NCBI RefSeq assembly: GCF_000744095.1
Contig: NZ_JQLI01000001.1
Coordinates: 4,278,001 to 4,342,000, forward strand
Reading direction: 5' to 3'
Source: Cupriavidus necator A5-1
Lineage (GTDB): Bacteria > Pseudomonadota > Gammaproteobacteria > Burkholderiales > Burkholderiaceae
Length of the DNA: 64,000 bases
The position numbers and the translations under genes were made by a program. The first letter of the stretch is position 1. Every line of letters starts with the position of its first letter. The notes under the pieces are model-generated. The model was not told the origin of the DNA, ran no database searches, and was given only the letters and a program-made list of their open reading frames with translations. Below are positions 16,810 through 26,096 of this stretch, piece by piece.

Positions 16810-17532
16810 ATGATTACGCATCGATCGGATCTGCATGTCAATTACCTGCTCAGCGCATTGCCGCGCGGCGAGTGGGAAACGCTGGCACAACACTTCGAGC
16901 TGGTCCGACTGCGCGCCGGCGAGTTGCTCACCGACTCCGGCCAGCGCATCGTCCACGTCTACTTCCCGACCACGGCGGTGGTCTCGCTGCTGTCGCTGCT
17001 GGAAGACGGCGCGACGGTAGAGATCGCCGCAGTCGGCAACGAGGGCCTGGTCGGCATCCCGGTGGTCACCGGCGGCGACACCATGCCCAGCCGCGTGGAA
17101 GTGCGCAGCCCGGGCCTGGCCTACCGCATCCCGGCGCGCATGCTGCGCAACGAGCTGCCGCGCCTGCCCACGCTGCAGCGCGTGACGCTGCTGTACGTGC
17201 AGGCCATGCTCACGCAGATCGCGCAGACCGCGGCCTGCAACCGCCACCATTCGCTCAACAAGCAGCTGTGCCGCTGGCTGCTGCTGGCCATCGACCGGCT
17301 CTCCTCCAACGAGCTGGTGATCACCCAGCAGGTCATTGCCAACATGCTGGGCGTGCGCCGCGAAGGCGTGACCGAAGCTGCCGGCAAGCTTGAAGACCTG
17401 GGCCTGATCCACCACAGCCGCGGCCATATCACCGTGCTGGACCGTTGCGGGCTGGAGAAGCACTCATGCGAGTGCTACAAGCTGGTCAAGCGCGAATATG
17501 ACCGCCTGCTGCCGGCACTGGCCACCGCCTGA
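16810..17532 (+). CDS. Crp/Fnr family transcriptional regulator
   Basis: 240 residues. A cyclic-nucleotide-binding-like beta-roll occupies residues 10-130 (AGELLTDSGQRIVHVYFPTTAVVSLL), a dimer helix 130-160, and a winged helix-turn-helix at about 165-225 (ITQQVIANMLGVRREGVTEAAGKLEDLGLI). The Fnr iron-sulfur cysteines are not present at the N-terminus, and cAMP-contact residues are not obvious, so the signal is unknown. The C-terminus carries the CECYKLVKREYDRL tail seen in many rhizobial and Burkholderial homologues. It lies 108 bp upstream of the tyrosine-kinase gene and may control it. Confidence 0.88.
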   Translation: MITHRSDLHVNYLLSALPRGEWETLAQHFELVRLRAGELLTDSGQRIVHVYFPTTAVVSLLSLLEDGATVEIAAVGNEGLVGIPVVTGGDTMPSRVEVRSPGLAYRIPARMLRNELPRLPTLQRVTLLYVQAMLTQIAQTAACNRHHSLNKQLCRWLLLAIDRLSSNELVITQQVIANMLGVRREGVTEAAGKLEDLGLIHHSRGHITVLDRCGLEKHSCECYKLVKREYDRLLPALATA

Positions 17533-17640
17533 GCGGCACCTGCCGGACCAGCCGGCCCGGCCGGCGAGGGCCGGCAAGGCACGGCTGATGACGCGCGGCG
17601 CGATAAACGCCGCGCTGATCCCATTTGAGGAGCAGTACCC

Positions 17641-20079
17641 GTGAGCAGACTGTCATATGCCGGTGCACCGGCCGAAGGTGCCGCCCCCCGCCGCGAAGCC
17701 CAGCAGGCCGGGACGCGCCAGGCGCGCGTACTGATGGACCACATGGGCTGGATCGCTGCCGTGGGCGTGGCCGGCGCGGCCGTGGGCGCGCTGGTGGCGC
17801 TGTCGGCGCCGCCGCAGTACCGCGCGCAAGCGCTGGTGCAGGTGGAGAGCCGTGACGGCGGCGCGCGCAGCGTCGCGCAGACACAGGGCGCCGCCGGCTT
17901 CGATGCGGGCCTGCTCAAGAGCCGCGCCGTGGTCGGGCCGGTGGTGGAGCGGCTGCGGCTGGACATCACCGCGCAGCCGCTGCGCCCGCCGCTGGTGGGC
18001 GCGCTGCTCGACCGTTTTTCCACGCCCGGGCATCTGGGCGGCACCTGGCCCGCGAGCCTGGGCTACGCCTGGGGCGGCGAGCGCCTTGTCATCGAGAGCA
18101 TGACCGTGCCCGAGCCGCTGGTGGACCAGCCGCTCACGTTCGAAGTGCGCCGTGAGGGCCGCTATCGCGTCTTCCAGCAGGACGCGCTGCTGCTCGAAGG
18201 CAGCGTAGGTGAGACCGCCAGCGGCAATGGCATTACGCTGCGCGTGGACAAGATCGAGGCCGGCCCCGGCACGCGCTTCACGCTCACGCGGCATGACCTG
18301 GCGCAAACCGCCGAAGCCGTGCGCCGCGGGCTCACGGTGGAGAGCGAAGCTGCAGAGATCCCGGCCAGCCTCGGCGGCGCTGCCGCGGCAACCGGACTGC
18401 CCAGCGGCACCGTGCGCGTAAGCTGGACGTATCCCGACCGGCAGCTCGCCGCCCACCTCGTCAACGGCGTCACGCGCGCCTATATCGACGGCCAGACCAC
18501 CAAGCGGCGCGAGGACGCGGCCGGCACGCTGGCGTTCCTGTCGAGCGAACTGCCGCGCGTGCAGACCGAACTCACCCGCGCCGAGGAAGCGCTCGCGCGC
18601 TACCGCGCCCGCACCGGCTCGCTGCAGCCCAGCCGCGACGCGCAGTCCTTCCTGAACAACAGCATGGAGTACCAGCGCCAGATCGCCGCGCTGCGCATCG
18701 AGCGCACGCGCCTGCTGCAGCGCTTCATGCCCGAGGCCAACGAGGTGCGCACCATCGACAGCCAGATCCAGCAGATGATCCGCGAACGTGCCGAGATCGA
18801 TGCGCGCATGCAGAGCCTGTCGGCTTCCGAGCGCGAATCGGTGGCGCTCACGCGCGACGTCAAGGTGGCCGAGGACATGTACATGGCCCTGCGCAACAAG
18901 GTCGAGCAGCTCTCGCTGATGCTCTCGGACAGCTCCAGCCAGTTGCGCGTGGTCGATGCCGCGATTGCACCGGTCGCCCCTAGCGGGATTGGCACCTGGC
19001 CGTTCGCGACCGCGGGCGCGTTGCTCGGCCTGTGCCTGGGCGTGGCCGGCATCAACCTGCGCCAGCGCCTGCGCCCCTCGGTGGCCAGCGCCGCCGACGC
19101 GGAGGAGCGCCTGGGCATGGCCATGCTGGGCGATATCGCCTTCAGCAACGAGCAGACCGACCTGGAACGCCAGATCGAGGGCAAGCGCCGCCTGGGCATC
19201 GCCGCGGGCTTCGCCTTGCCGCCGAACGCGCGACTGGGCTGGCCCGAGCCCACCACCAGCGTGATCGACGCGGCCACCGCCGCGGAGCCGGAAAGCGAGC
19301 GCGCGCGCGCCGAACGGTTGCTGCGCCACGGCCTGCACGACCATTACCTGTTGGCGCGCCGCGCGCCGCATTCGCTGGCGGTGGAGGGGCTGCGCACGTT
19401 GCGCGCGGCACTGCATTTCACGCTGCGCGATGCGCCCAACTGCGTGGTGGCGGTCACCAGTCCTGCTGCCGGAGCCGGCAAGACCTTTGCCGCGGTCAAC
19501 CTGGCGGTGCTGTTTGCCGAAGCCGGCCAGCGCGTGCTGCTGGTCGACGCCGACCTGCGGCGCGGGCGCGTGGCCGACTGGTTCGACCAGCCTGTCGAAC
19601 CGGGACTGGCAGAGGTGCTGGCGGGGCGCACGGCGATCGCCGACGCGGTCAAGCCCAGCGTGGTCAACGGGCTGTTCCTGCTGAATCGCGGCGTGGTGCC
19701 TGCCAATCCGTCCGAACTGCTGATGCTGCCGACGCTGGCGGAAACGCTGCGGTTGTGCGCGGGGCGGTTTGACCTGGTGCTGGTCGATACGCCGCCGGTG
19801 ATGGCGGTGGCCGATGCCACGCTGGTGGCCAACCTGGCGGGATCCACGCTGGTGGTGGTGCGGGCGGATGTCACGGCTACGGCGCAGGTTGATGAGACGC
19901 TCAAGCGGCTGGCGCATGCCAATGCGCGGCTCGCGGGCGGCATTCTCAATGGGGTCATGCCACGGCGCAGCAACCGGACGGATTTCAATACGATCAATCC
20001 TTACCTGGGGATGCCGTTGCCGCGGCCGCAGGACAAGCACCTGGCGCTGGAAAAGGCAGAAGCGCCCCGCCAATCCTGA
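17641..20079 (+). CDS. Wzc-like polysaccharide co-polymerase / tyrosine autokinase without tyrosine tail
   Basis: 812 residues from GTG 17641 with GAGGAG upstream. It has an N-terminal membrane helix (about 36-60), a Wzz-like periplasmic region with coiled coil (about 290-420), a second membrane helix near 445-465 (TAGALLGLCLGVAGI) and a C-terminal BY-kinase domain with Walker A (AGAGKT, K614), Walker A' (LLVDADLRRG) and Walker B (LVLVDTPP). The end holds a single Tyr (NPYLG) instead of the usual Tyr cluster, so autophosphorylation control is probably absent or altered. There is no phosphatase or wza beside it. It should act in chain-length control and export; its partner polymer may be that of the adjacent island. 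Confidence 0.88.
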   Translation: MSRLSYAGAPAEGAAPRREAQQAGTRQARVLMDHMGWIAAVGVAGAAVGALVALSAPPQYRAQALVQVESRDGGARSVAQTQGAAGFDAGLLKSRAVVGPVVERLRLDITAQPLRPPLVGALLDRFSTPGHLGGTWPASLGYAWGGERLVIESMTVPEPLVDQPLTFEVRREGRYRVFQQDALLLEGSVGETASGNGITLRVDKIEAGPGTRFTLTRHDLAQTAEAVRRGLTVESEAAEIPASLGGAAAATGLPSGTVRVSWTYPDRQLAAHLVNGVTRAYIDGQTTKRREDAAGTLAFLSSELPRVQTELTRAEEALARYRARTGSLQPSRDAQSFLNNSMEYQRQIAALRIERTRLLQRFMPEANEVRTIDSQIQQMIRERAEIDARMQSLSASERESVALTRDVKVAEDMYMALRNKVEQLSLMLSDSSSQLRVVDAAIAPVAPSGIGTWPFATAGALLGLCLGVAGINLRQRLRPSVASAADAEERLGMAMLGDIAFSNEQTDLERQIEGKRRLGIAAGFALPPNARLGWPEPTTSVIDAATAAEPESERARAERLLRHGLHDHYLLARRAPHSLAVEGLRTLRAALHFTLRDAPNCVVAVTSPAAGAGKTFAAVNLAVLFAEAGQRVLLVDADLRRGRVADWFDQPVEPGLAEVLAGRTAIADAVKPSVVNGLFLLNRGVVPANPSELLMLPTLAETLRLCAGRFDLVLVDTPPVMAVADATLVANLAGSTLVVVRADVTATAQVDETLKRLAHANARLAGGILNGVMPRRSNRTDFNTINPYLGMPLPRPQDKHLALEKAEAPRQS

Positions 20080-20094
20080 ATCTCGCTACGCGTC

Positions 20095-20110
20095 GCGTAC
20101 CCATTTCTGC
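20095..20110 (-). repeat. Isolated iteron-like site outside the origin
   Basis: The complement reads GCAGAAATGGGTACGC, 15 of 16 bases as in the origin iteron, located between two convergent gene ends. A more degenerate repeat, GCAGGAATGGGTCGCG, follows about 25 bp downstream in the other direction. Iterons are otherwise concentrated at 2.6-3.9 kb. Confidence 0.6.
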
Positions 20111-20347
20111 GTGCCGTCCGTCGGTATCGCCGCAGGAATGGGTCGCGCCCCTTCTCCTGCGTCATTCCCCCATACAGGCATCGGACGTCGCGACGGCATT
20201 CGCGAAGGATTGGTCAAACGCGACTGCGGTCTGACCTGTGTGAGCATCTTGCTGCGTGCGAAGCAGTCCGCTTTGAACCGTACCCTAAGCAGGCTTGCAG
20301 TTCGGAAAGGGGCCCGGAAAGGGAACGAAAAGGGGCCGCGCTGGTCG

Positions 20348-21961
20348 CTATTGCGCGAACAGTATGTGTGCGCCAACGTCGTTGTTCGCAGCATCGGCGC
20401 CTACGCCTACCTTGATCGTGTAGTTGCCACCGGTAAGGTCTGTCGTAATCGAGTTGTTCTTGAACGTGGATGCCTTGATGATGCCGACGATCGATTTGGT
20501 GCCGAAGTTTTGCTGTGGATAGGAGATCTTGTTGCCGGAGAAGCTGGCAACCCCGGCTCTGATATTGGGAAAATCGTCACGGTAGTCCGGCCCGTGCGTG
20601 CTGATGAGCACGTTGTTCTCGATAACGACTCTTGCCCCCGCATCGAGCGCCTGAAGTCCGACGCCACTGCTCTTGATGGTGTTGCCCCTGACGATCGTGT
20701 TCACTGTCTTCATGTCGCCGACTCCCTCTGAAAACGCGGGGTAAACACCGCCATCGATCGTATCGATCACGTTGTTTTCAATGACCGATCCGGGCGCTGA
20801 GAGGATGATCACGTATGGATGCTTGTTCCCGGCGCGGCCCACGATTTCCGAATTTCTGATGGTGACGTTCTCGGTGTTCCTGCCATTGTCGCCACCGACG
20901 AACTGTGAGCCCTTGTTGTTCACGAAACGGCAGGCGTCGAAGACGATATCGCCTGTTCTCGCTGTAACGCCCTCGGCCGGCGTTCCGTCGGGCTCGATAT
21001 CCACCCCCGCGGCGGGAGCGTGGGTGGGGTAGGACCCGCCGGTTATACCCGTGTTACGGAAGGAGGACCTGGTGATCCGGAAGGTCCTTGCCTGCATGAT
21101 GCTCATTCCCTGACGGGCATTGTTGTATGAATCGACATCGTGGATGGTGCCATTGCGATCGGCGTTGAACTCCCCGCCGATGAACAGGCCATCGCAGGCA
21201 AAGTGATGGATCTTCAGGTGGCTGAGTTCATAGTTGGAACTCGCGTGCGTCTGGATGCCGTGTGAAGACGTTTCACTCAGCGGCTTGCCATCCGGCGAAG
21301 GCGGCCGCGACATCTTGTCGACGTTGCCGTAGAGCTCCAGGCCCGAGATCCTGAAGTTGGTGGAATGCCTGAGCTCGAACCCGAGCTGGTGCCTGTAGGA
21401 ATACCAGGATTGACCACTGCTCTTATCGTTGGTGATGGTGAAGTCCCCTTTAAAGGAAACAACGGAGCCGGTGCAGCCGATCAGGCTGAAGTTGCTGGCT
21501 TTCGCGAGCCGGATATTCTGGTTCCCGTTCGCCCCGGGCCCGCCGGCGCTGGCGTAGCGATTGATGTGGTAAGTGCCTCTGGGGAAATATACGATCTTGC
21601 GCTTGATATACCTGTAATTGGAAATCTCTGCCGCCATCCTCTGGAAGGCATCATAGTCATCCGTAACGCCATCACCCCTGGCCCCGTAGGCAGTGATGGC
21701 CTTCACGATGGCGCCGGGATAAGCCCGTTTCTCGGCGCTCAGGAGCGGGCAAGGATCCGAAGCGCCGGGGGCGCTCCTGGTGCTCGCTGTCGGGCGAGGG
21801 GCGGAGTCTGCCGGGCCGGGACCGGCTTCATTCAGGCTCCTGGCGGCAGCCTGGAATCCTGTCTGCGGATAGCTCGAAAGAGGCAGAAATGCACAACAGA
21901 CGGCTGCAGCGACGGAAGTCCGGAACAGTTTCGGCTTCGTTCGCGTCTTCGAAGCAGACAT
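20348..21961 (-). CDS. Secreted right-handed beta-helix protein (pectate-lyase superfamily)
   Basis: 537 residues. The N-terminus (KLFRTSVAAAVCCAFLPLSS) is a signal peptide. The conserved entry motif of pectate-lyase-3-like proteins follows at about residue 88 (ITAYGARGDGVTDDYDAFQ), then many short parallel-beta-helix rungs (for example VTIRNSEIVGRA, GSVIENNVIDTI, NTIVRGNTIKSS). Such proteins in exopolysaccharide loci act as lyases, epimerases or polymer-binding factors; the active site cannot be assigned. The start ATG at 21961 follows GGGGG. It lies 240 bp behind wzc on the same strand and may be co-transcribed with wza-wzb-wzc. Confidence 0.85.
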   Translation of the reverse strand: MSASKTRTKPKLFRTSVAAAVCCAFLPLSSYPQTGFQAAARSLNEAGPGPADSAPRPTASTRSAPGASDPCPLLSAEKRAYPGAIVKAITAYGARGDGVTDDYDAFQRMAAEISNYRYIKRKIVYFPRGTYHINRYASAGGPGANGNQNIRLAKASNFSLIGCTGSVVSFKGDFTITNDKSSGQSWYSYRHQLGFELRHSTNFRISGLELYGNVDKMSRPPSPDGKPLSETSSHGIQTHASSNYELSHLKIHHFACDGLFIGGEFNADRNGTIHDVDSYNNARQGMSIMQARTFRITRSSFRNTGITGGSYPTHAPAAGVDIEPDGTPAEGVTARTGDIVFDACRFVNNKGSQFVGGDNGRNTENVTIRNSEIVGRAGNKHPYVIILSAPGSVIENNVIDTIDGGVYPAFSEGVGDMKTVNTIVRGNTIKSSGVGLQALDAGARVVIENNVLISTHGPDYRDDFPNIRAGVASFSGNKISYPQQNFGTKSIVGIIKASTFKNNSITTDLTGGNYTIKVGVGADAANNDVGAHILFAQ

Positions 21962-22203
21962 AGCGTCCCCCTGAATGATGCTGGCTATGGTTGGAAAAGC
22001 TTCGGCCCGAAGCCAGCATCGCTGTTGCGGATCAGGCTACGCACGCGGTCTCCCTGACCCGGCTGCCGTTGTCGCTGGCTGCCGCGAGTTCGAATGGCAA
22101 GCCCTCCGGTCCGGCAGCGGACGGAGGGCAGCCATGCCAGCAATGATCGGGAGACCGGCGACAGTTCTGCTTATCCTTCGGGCGCGGTCGATGTTGTCGT
22201 CCC

Positions 22204-24444
22204 TCAGGCGCGCTTGGCGGGCTTCGCGCCGTATTCGCCGAGGTAACGGTACTTGCCGAAGTAGTAATGCGCCCGGTACCAGCGGCCCTCGATGCGCAGG
22301 CCATTGAGCAGTACGCCCTTGACGTCTGCCCCGCTCTGCTGGAGCACCCGCTGGGATGCCTGCAGCTCGCTCACGGTGGTCTTATCGGCGAGCGCCACGA
22401 GGAAGACAGCGGCTGCCTTGCTGGCCAGGATGCCGGCGTCGGTTGCTGCCAGGATGGGCGGGGTGTCGATCATGACCAGGTCGTAGCGCATCGTGAGCGT
22501 GTTGATCAGGCTCTCCATCGCCGGGCTGAGCAGGACGTCCGCCGCATGCGGCGGCTCGCTGCCGGTCGAAATGAAGTCCAGGCCGGGCGCAACTTCCCTT
22601 TGCACGACCTGCTCGAACGGCGCCCCCAGCAGCAGTTCGGTGAGCCCAGGCGTGCGCCGGGCGTCAAAGCGGCGATGCAGTGATCCGCGCCGCAGGTCGG
22701 CGTCGATCAGCACCACACGCTTGCCGCTGGCGGCGATCGCCGAGAAGTTCGCGCAGATAAAGGACTTGCCGACGCCGGGCGCAGGCCCTGTGATGACCAC
22801 GGTCCGGTTCTTGTTGCCGGCCAGTGCGAATTGCAGGGCGGTGCGGAAGCTGCGCAGCGTTTCCACGGCGGGATCGTCCGGCTGCTGGCGTACCAGCAGC
22901 CCGCCCCCGTTGGCCGCCTCCTGCGTTTGTGCCTCCTGCGGGGTGAAGGGGATCGTGGTGTAGACCACCATGCCCGTGCGTCGCTCGATCTCATCGGCGT
23001 CCGCCACGCCGCCGTTGAAGGCATGGCGCAAGATGACCGCCGCCAGGCCGGCGAACAGACCGAGCACGACCGCCAGCGTGGCAATCACCTCGCGGTTCGG
23101 GCGGACCGGGCTGATCGGTACTTCCGCCGCGTCGACCAGGCGCGAGGTGCCTACCTTGCTGGCCTTCATCAGCTTGAGTTGCTGCGTGTCGTTCAGCAGC
23201 GACTGCAGCATCTCGGTGCTGACCTTCACGTCGCGCATCAGGCGCAGTACGTTCTGCTCGACGTCAGGCAGCTTCTGGATGCGGCCCGCCAGGCTATTGA
23301 TCTGGGCGTTGACGCTGGCGATCTGGCCGTCGATCAGCGAGATGATCGGATGGTTGGGCGTGAAGCGTGCGTCCAGCTCCTGCCGCTTCTGGCGAAGCTC
23401 CTGCAGCTTGGTCTGGAGCTGCACCGACTGGTTCAGCATCAGCTTGGATTCCTCGGGCAGGTCGACGGTGCCGCGCTGGTTGCGCATGGCGTTGTAACGG
23501 TTCTCCGAGGTTTCGACCTGCTGCTTGAGCTGCGGCAGCTGTTGCTCCAGGAAGGCCAGCGACTTCTCCGCTTCGGCGGCCTTGCGCAGCACGTTCTGCT
23601 CGACATAGGCGTTGCCGATTTCGTTGAGCGTGGCAGCCACCATCGGCGGGTCGTTGCCTTCCAGCGAGATGCCGATCACGCCGCTTTGCCTGCCGCGCTC
23701 GCTGATCACCAGCCTGCTCTGCAAGCTCGCAATTGCCGTGCTGCGCGGCACCCGGCGCAGGTCGAACCTGGCGCCGCCGCGCGCGTCGAGTTCTTTGACC
23801 AGCAGGCGCACGGGACCAGCCGGCGTGGCGATAGAGAGGGGCTCGCCGACCTTGCCGTTGCCCTTGACGTCGTCGCCATTGAACGCCACCGAGTAGCCTC
23901 CGTTGCCGGTTGCCGTCAGCACGATCCTGCGGTCTTCCATCGACGCCGGCACGTCCAGCTCCTGCACGGCAATCGATTCGCGCCCCCAGGCGTAGCCACC
24001 CCATCCGAACAGGCCCGGCTTGGACAATTCCCGGTTGAAGTGCGCGATGCTCGATCCGATCAGCGGAAAGTAGCGCGGCTGTGCCTCGATATCGAGATGC
24101 AGGGTTGCGATGGCCTTGCCGACCACCATCCGCGAGCGCAGCAGCTCTATTTCCGCCGAAGCCGCCGGCTTGATGTCCAGCCCCGGCGATATCGACGTGG
24201 ACAGCTTGCTTGCACTGCCGCCGAGCGGGCTATTGCTCTCTTCCACCTGGACCACGATGTCGGTGCGGTAGACCGGCGAGGCGACCACCGCGTAGAGCAA
24301 GCCCAGCGCGACAATGACGACGGCGGTGCTCAGGAACGTCCAGCGGTAGCGGACCAGAATGTCCAGATACGAGGTCAGGTCGACGGACTTTTCGCGCTCG
24401 ACGGCTTCCTCGATCGCGTCATCTCGCTTGCTTATCGTTCTCAT
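22204..24444 (-). CDS. wzc: Wzc/EpsB-like tyrosine autokinase, polysaccharide co-polymerase
   Basis: 746 residues. The start ATG at 24444 overlaps the wzb stop (ATGA) and has GGGAGG upstream. Layout: cytoplasmic head, membrane helix at about 36-58 (LSTAVVIVALGLLYAVVAS), Wzz/periplasmic domain with coiled coil (about 290-400), PNREV and a second helix at about 460-485, then the BY-kinase with Walker A (PGVGKS, K560), Walker A' (LIDADLRRG) and Walker B (MIDTPP). The last 25 residues carry a cluster of Tyr (YRAHYYFGKYRYLGEYG), the autophosphorylation tail. With Wza and Wzb it makes a complete export/control set, in the order seen in Ralstonia epsA-epsP-epsB. Confidence 0.93.
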   Translation of the reverse strand: MRTISKRDDAIEEAVEREKSVDLTSYLDILVRYRWTFLSTAVVIVALGLLYAVVASPVYRTDIVVQVEESNSPLGGSASKLSTSISPGLDIKPAASAEIELLRSRMVVGKAIATLHLDIEAQPRYFPLIGSSIAHFNRELSKPGLFGWGGYAWGRESIAVQELDVPASMEDRRIVLTATGNGGYSVAFNGDDVKGNGKVGEPLSIATPAGPVRLLVKELDARGGARFDLRRVPRSTAIASLQSRLVISERGRQSGVIGISLEGNDPPMVAATLNEIGNAYVEQNVLRKAAEAEKSLAFLEQQLPQLKQQVETSENRYNAMRNQRGTVDLPEESKLMLNQSVQLQTKLQELRQKRQELDARFTPNHPIISLIDGQIASVNAQINSLAGRIQKLPDVEQNVLRLMRDVKVSTEMLQSLLNDTQQLKLMKASKVGTSRLVDAAEVPISPVRPNREVIATLAVVLGLFAGLAAVILRHAFNGGVADADEIERRTGMVVYTTIPFTPQEAQTQEAANGGGLLVRQQPDDPAVETLRSFRTALQFALAGNKNRTVVITGPAPGVGKSFICANFSAIAASGKRVVLIDADLRRGSLHRRFDARRTPGLTELLLGAPFEQVVQREVAPGLDFISTGSEPPHAADVLLSPAMESLINTLTMRYDLVMIDTPPILAATDAGILASKAAAVFLVALADKTTVSELQASQRVLQQSGADVKGVLLNGLRIEGRWYRAHYYFGKYRYLGEYGAKPAKRA

Positions 24445-24929
24445 GTCGCCTCCCTGTAGCTGTCTGTCGCGGCAACCGCGTACTCCTGTTCCAGTTGCAA
24501 CGACCACGACGAGATTCCCTGCTTGATCAATTCCAGGACGATGCTGAACATCTGCTGCGAGCAGCCGTACGGGTCGGGTACGTCGAGATCCATGCCTTCG
24601 CAAAGCCTGAACGTCTTGCCGCGCGACTGTGGGAAGCGCTGCTCCAGCGTTTCGCGCTGGAGGCTTTCCATGACCAATACCAGGTCGGCGGATTCCACCA
24701 GGGCATTGTCCACGGCGCGGGCGCGGTGTCCGGCCAGGTTGCAGCCCTCGTGGGCCAGCAAGCGCACCACGCGCGGATCGGCCGCGGCGCCGACCGGTGG
24801 CGCGAGCCCGGCCGATGTCACCCGGCAATCGGGCAGGGCGCGGTTGAGCAGCACGGCCGCCATCGGGCTGCGGCAAACATTGCCGAGGCAGACGACGAGG
24901 ATGGTTCTGGGCATACCGGTATCACTCAC
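24441..24929 (-). CDS. wzb: Low-molecular-weight protein-tyrosine phosphatase Wzb/EpsP
   Basis: 162 residues if read from GTG 24929, which directly follows the wza stop; ATG 24914 is a shorter option. The phosphate loop CLGNVCRS (Cys14, Arg20) and the general-acid loop DPYG (Asp119) are intact. It dephosphorylates the Tyr tail of the Wzc kinase encoded next, with which it overlaps by 4 bp. Cytoplasmic. The tight wza-wzb-wzc spacing shows a single operon. Confidence 0.93.
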   Translation of the reverse strand: MSDTGMPRTILVVCLGNVCRSPMAAVLLNRALPDCRVTSAGLAPPVGAAADPRVVRLLAHEGCNLAGHRARAVDNALVESADLVLVMESLQRETLEQRFPQSRGKTFRLCEGMDLDVPDPYGCSQQMFSIVLELIKQGISSWSLQLEQEYAVAATDSYREAT

Positions 24930-26096
24930 TTATTTGATCCCTGTCGCCGTGCCGATCAGCGACGTGGACGGCAGCAGCAGGTTCATCACGCGACTCCAGC
25001 GAACCAGGTCGCGGGCGTCGACATAGACCACGTCCTTCGGCTCCAGCTCAAAGCCTTCGGCAATGGCCAGCGCGGCCGGCGAAGTGCCATCCAGATGGAA
25101 CACCTTGGGTTCGCCGTTCGGCTCCTTGCGGATGACGAAGATCTGCTCCGCGTTGGCCGTGCCCGGGTTGACGCCGCCAGCGTCACCCAGCGCCTCGTTC
25201 AGTGTCATGCGGCCGTTGCGCATCAGCAGCGACGACGGCTTTGCCACTTCGCCAGTCACGAATATCTTGTTGTCCTCGCGCTGCTCCACGCGCACGATGT
25301 CGCCGGAGCGCAGCATGATGCGCGCCGGATCGACGCCCTTGGCCAGCAGGGCCGGGATATTGACGTACCAGCTGCGTTCGCCGCGAGTCACCCGTATGCG
25401 GCTGTTGTCGCCGGTCAGGTTCAGCACGCCGCCGGCACGGTTGAGCGCTTCAACCAGCGTCATCGGCGCATCGTCGATGGCGAGCATGCCGGGCGTGCGC
25501 ACTTCGCCGTCGACGTAGACGCGCTGGCTGCGGAAGCCCAGCACGCGCACGGTCATCTGCGGGTCACGCACCACCCGGGAGAGGATGCGGGCCATCTCGT
25601 TGCGTACCTGGTTGGCGGTCCTGCCGGCAACCTTCATGACGCCGGCATAGGGAAACTGGATGTCTCCCTGCGGGCTCACCACGTAGCCGGGCAGGTTGGA
25701 GCCGCCACTTGACTGCGGGATTTCGAGGCTGGCGGCGGGGCTGTAGGTCTGGGTCGGGAAGACGAGTTCCGGGTGGTCCCAGACCACCACGGAAATAATG
25801 TCGCCCGGGCCGATCCGGTACGGCTCGGCCTTGGCAAACAGCTCTTCGACGCGCTCGTTAGCGGGCTTGCTCTTGTTGCGCAGCGCGCGCACGAGATCGA
25901 GCGTGATCGGCGTCACGCTGGGCATCGCGTCGGGCCCGACCGCCTTGACCGGTGACTTGCTGTCGAAAACCATGCCGGGAGAGGCGGCGCATGCCGACAG
26001 CAGCGCGGCGCTCAAGAGAGACAGTACCAAGGCCGCAGGGCCGCGGCGCTTGGCCTGGTTGGGACGCTGGATGTTACAACTGCAGATTGATCTCAC
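24930..26096 (-). CDS. wza: Outer-membrane polysaccharide export lipoprotein Wza/EpsA
   Basis: 388 residues from GTG 26096, selected because GAGGAG stands 6 bases upstream; a much longer in-frame reading to 26606 is non-homologous. A lipoprotein signal ends in LLSAC, with Cys 36 as the lipidated residue. It has the Poly_export domain (YRIGPGDIISVVVWDHPEL), two or more SLBB repeats (VYVDGEVRTPGMLAIDDAPMT and IFVTGEVAKPSSLLMRNGRM) and a C-terminal segment for the transmembrane helix (about 365-385). It forms the outer-membrane export channel. It is the first gene of a leftward operon with wzb and wzc, divergent from the flippase gene. Confidence 0.93.
   Translation of the reverse strand: MRSICSCNIQRPNQAKRRGPAALVLSLLSAALLSACAASPGMVFDSKSPVKAVGPDAMPSVTPITLDLVRALRNKSKPANERVEELFAKAEPYRIGPGDIISVVVWDHPELVFPTQTYSPAASLEIPQSSGGSNLPGYVVSPQGDIQFPYAGVMKVAGRTANQVRNEMARILSRVVRDPQMTVRVLGFRSQRVYVDGEVRTPGMLAIDDAPMTLVEALNRAGGVLNLTGDNSRIRVTRGERSWYVNIPALLAKGVDPARIMLRSGDIVRVEQREDNKIFVTGEVAKPSSLLMRNGRMTLNEALGDAGGVNPGTANAEQIFVIRKEPNGEPKVFHLDGTSPAALAIAEGFELEPKDVVYVDARDLVRWSRVMNLLLPSTSLIGTATGIK

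Noticed and set aside
17653..20073. Large antisense ORF opposite the Wzc-like gene
   Set aside because: It mirrors the codon bias of the true gene, and its product is His/Arg-rich without known motifs.
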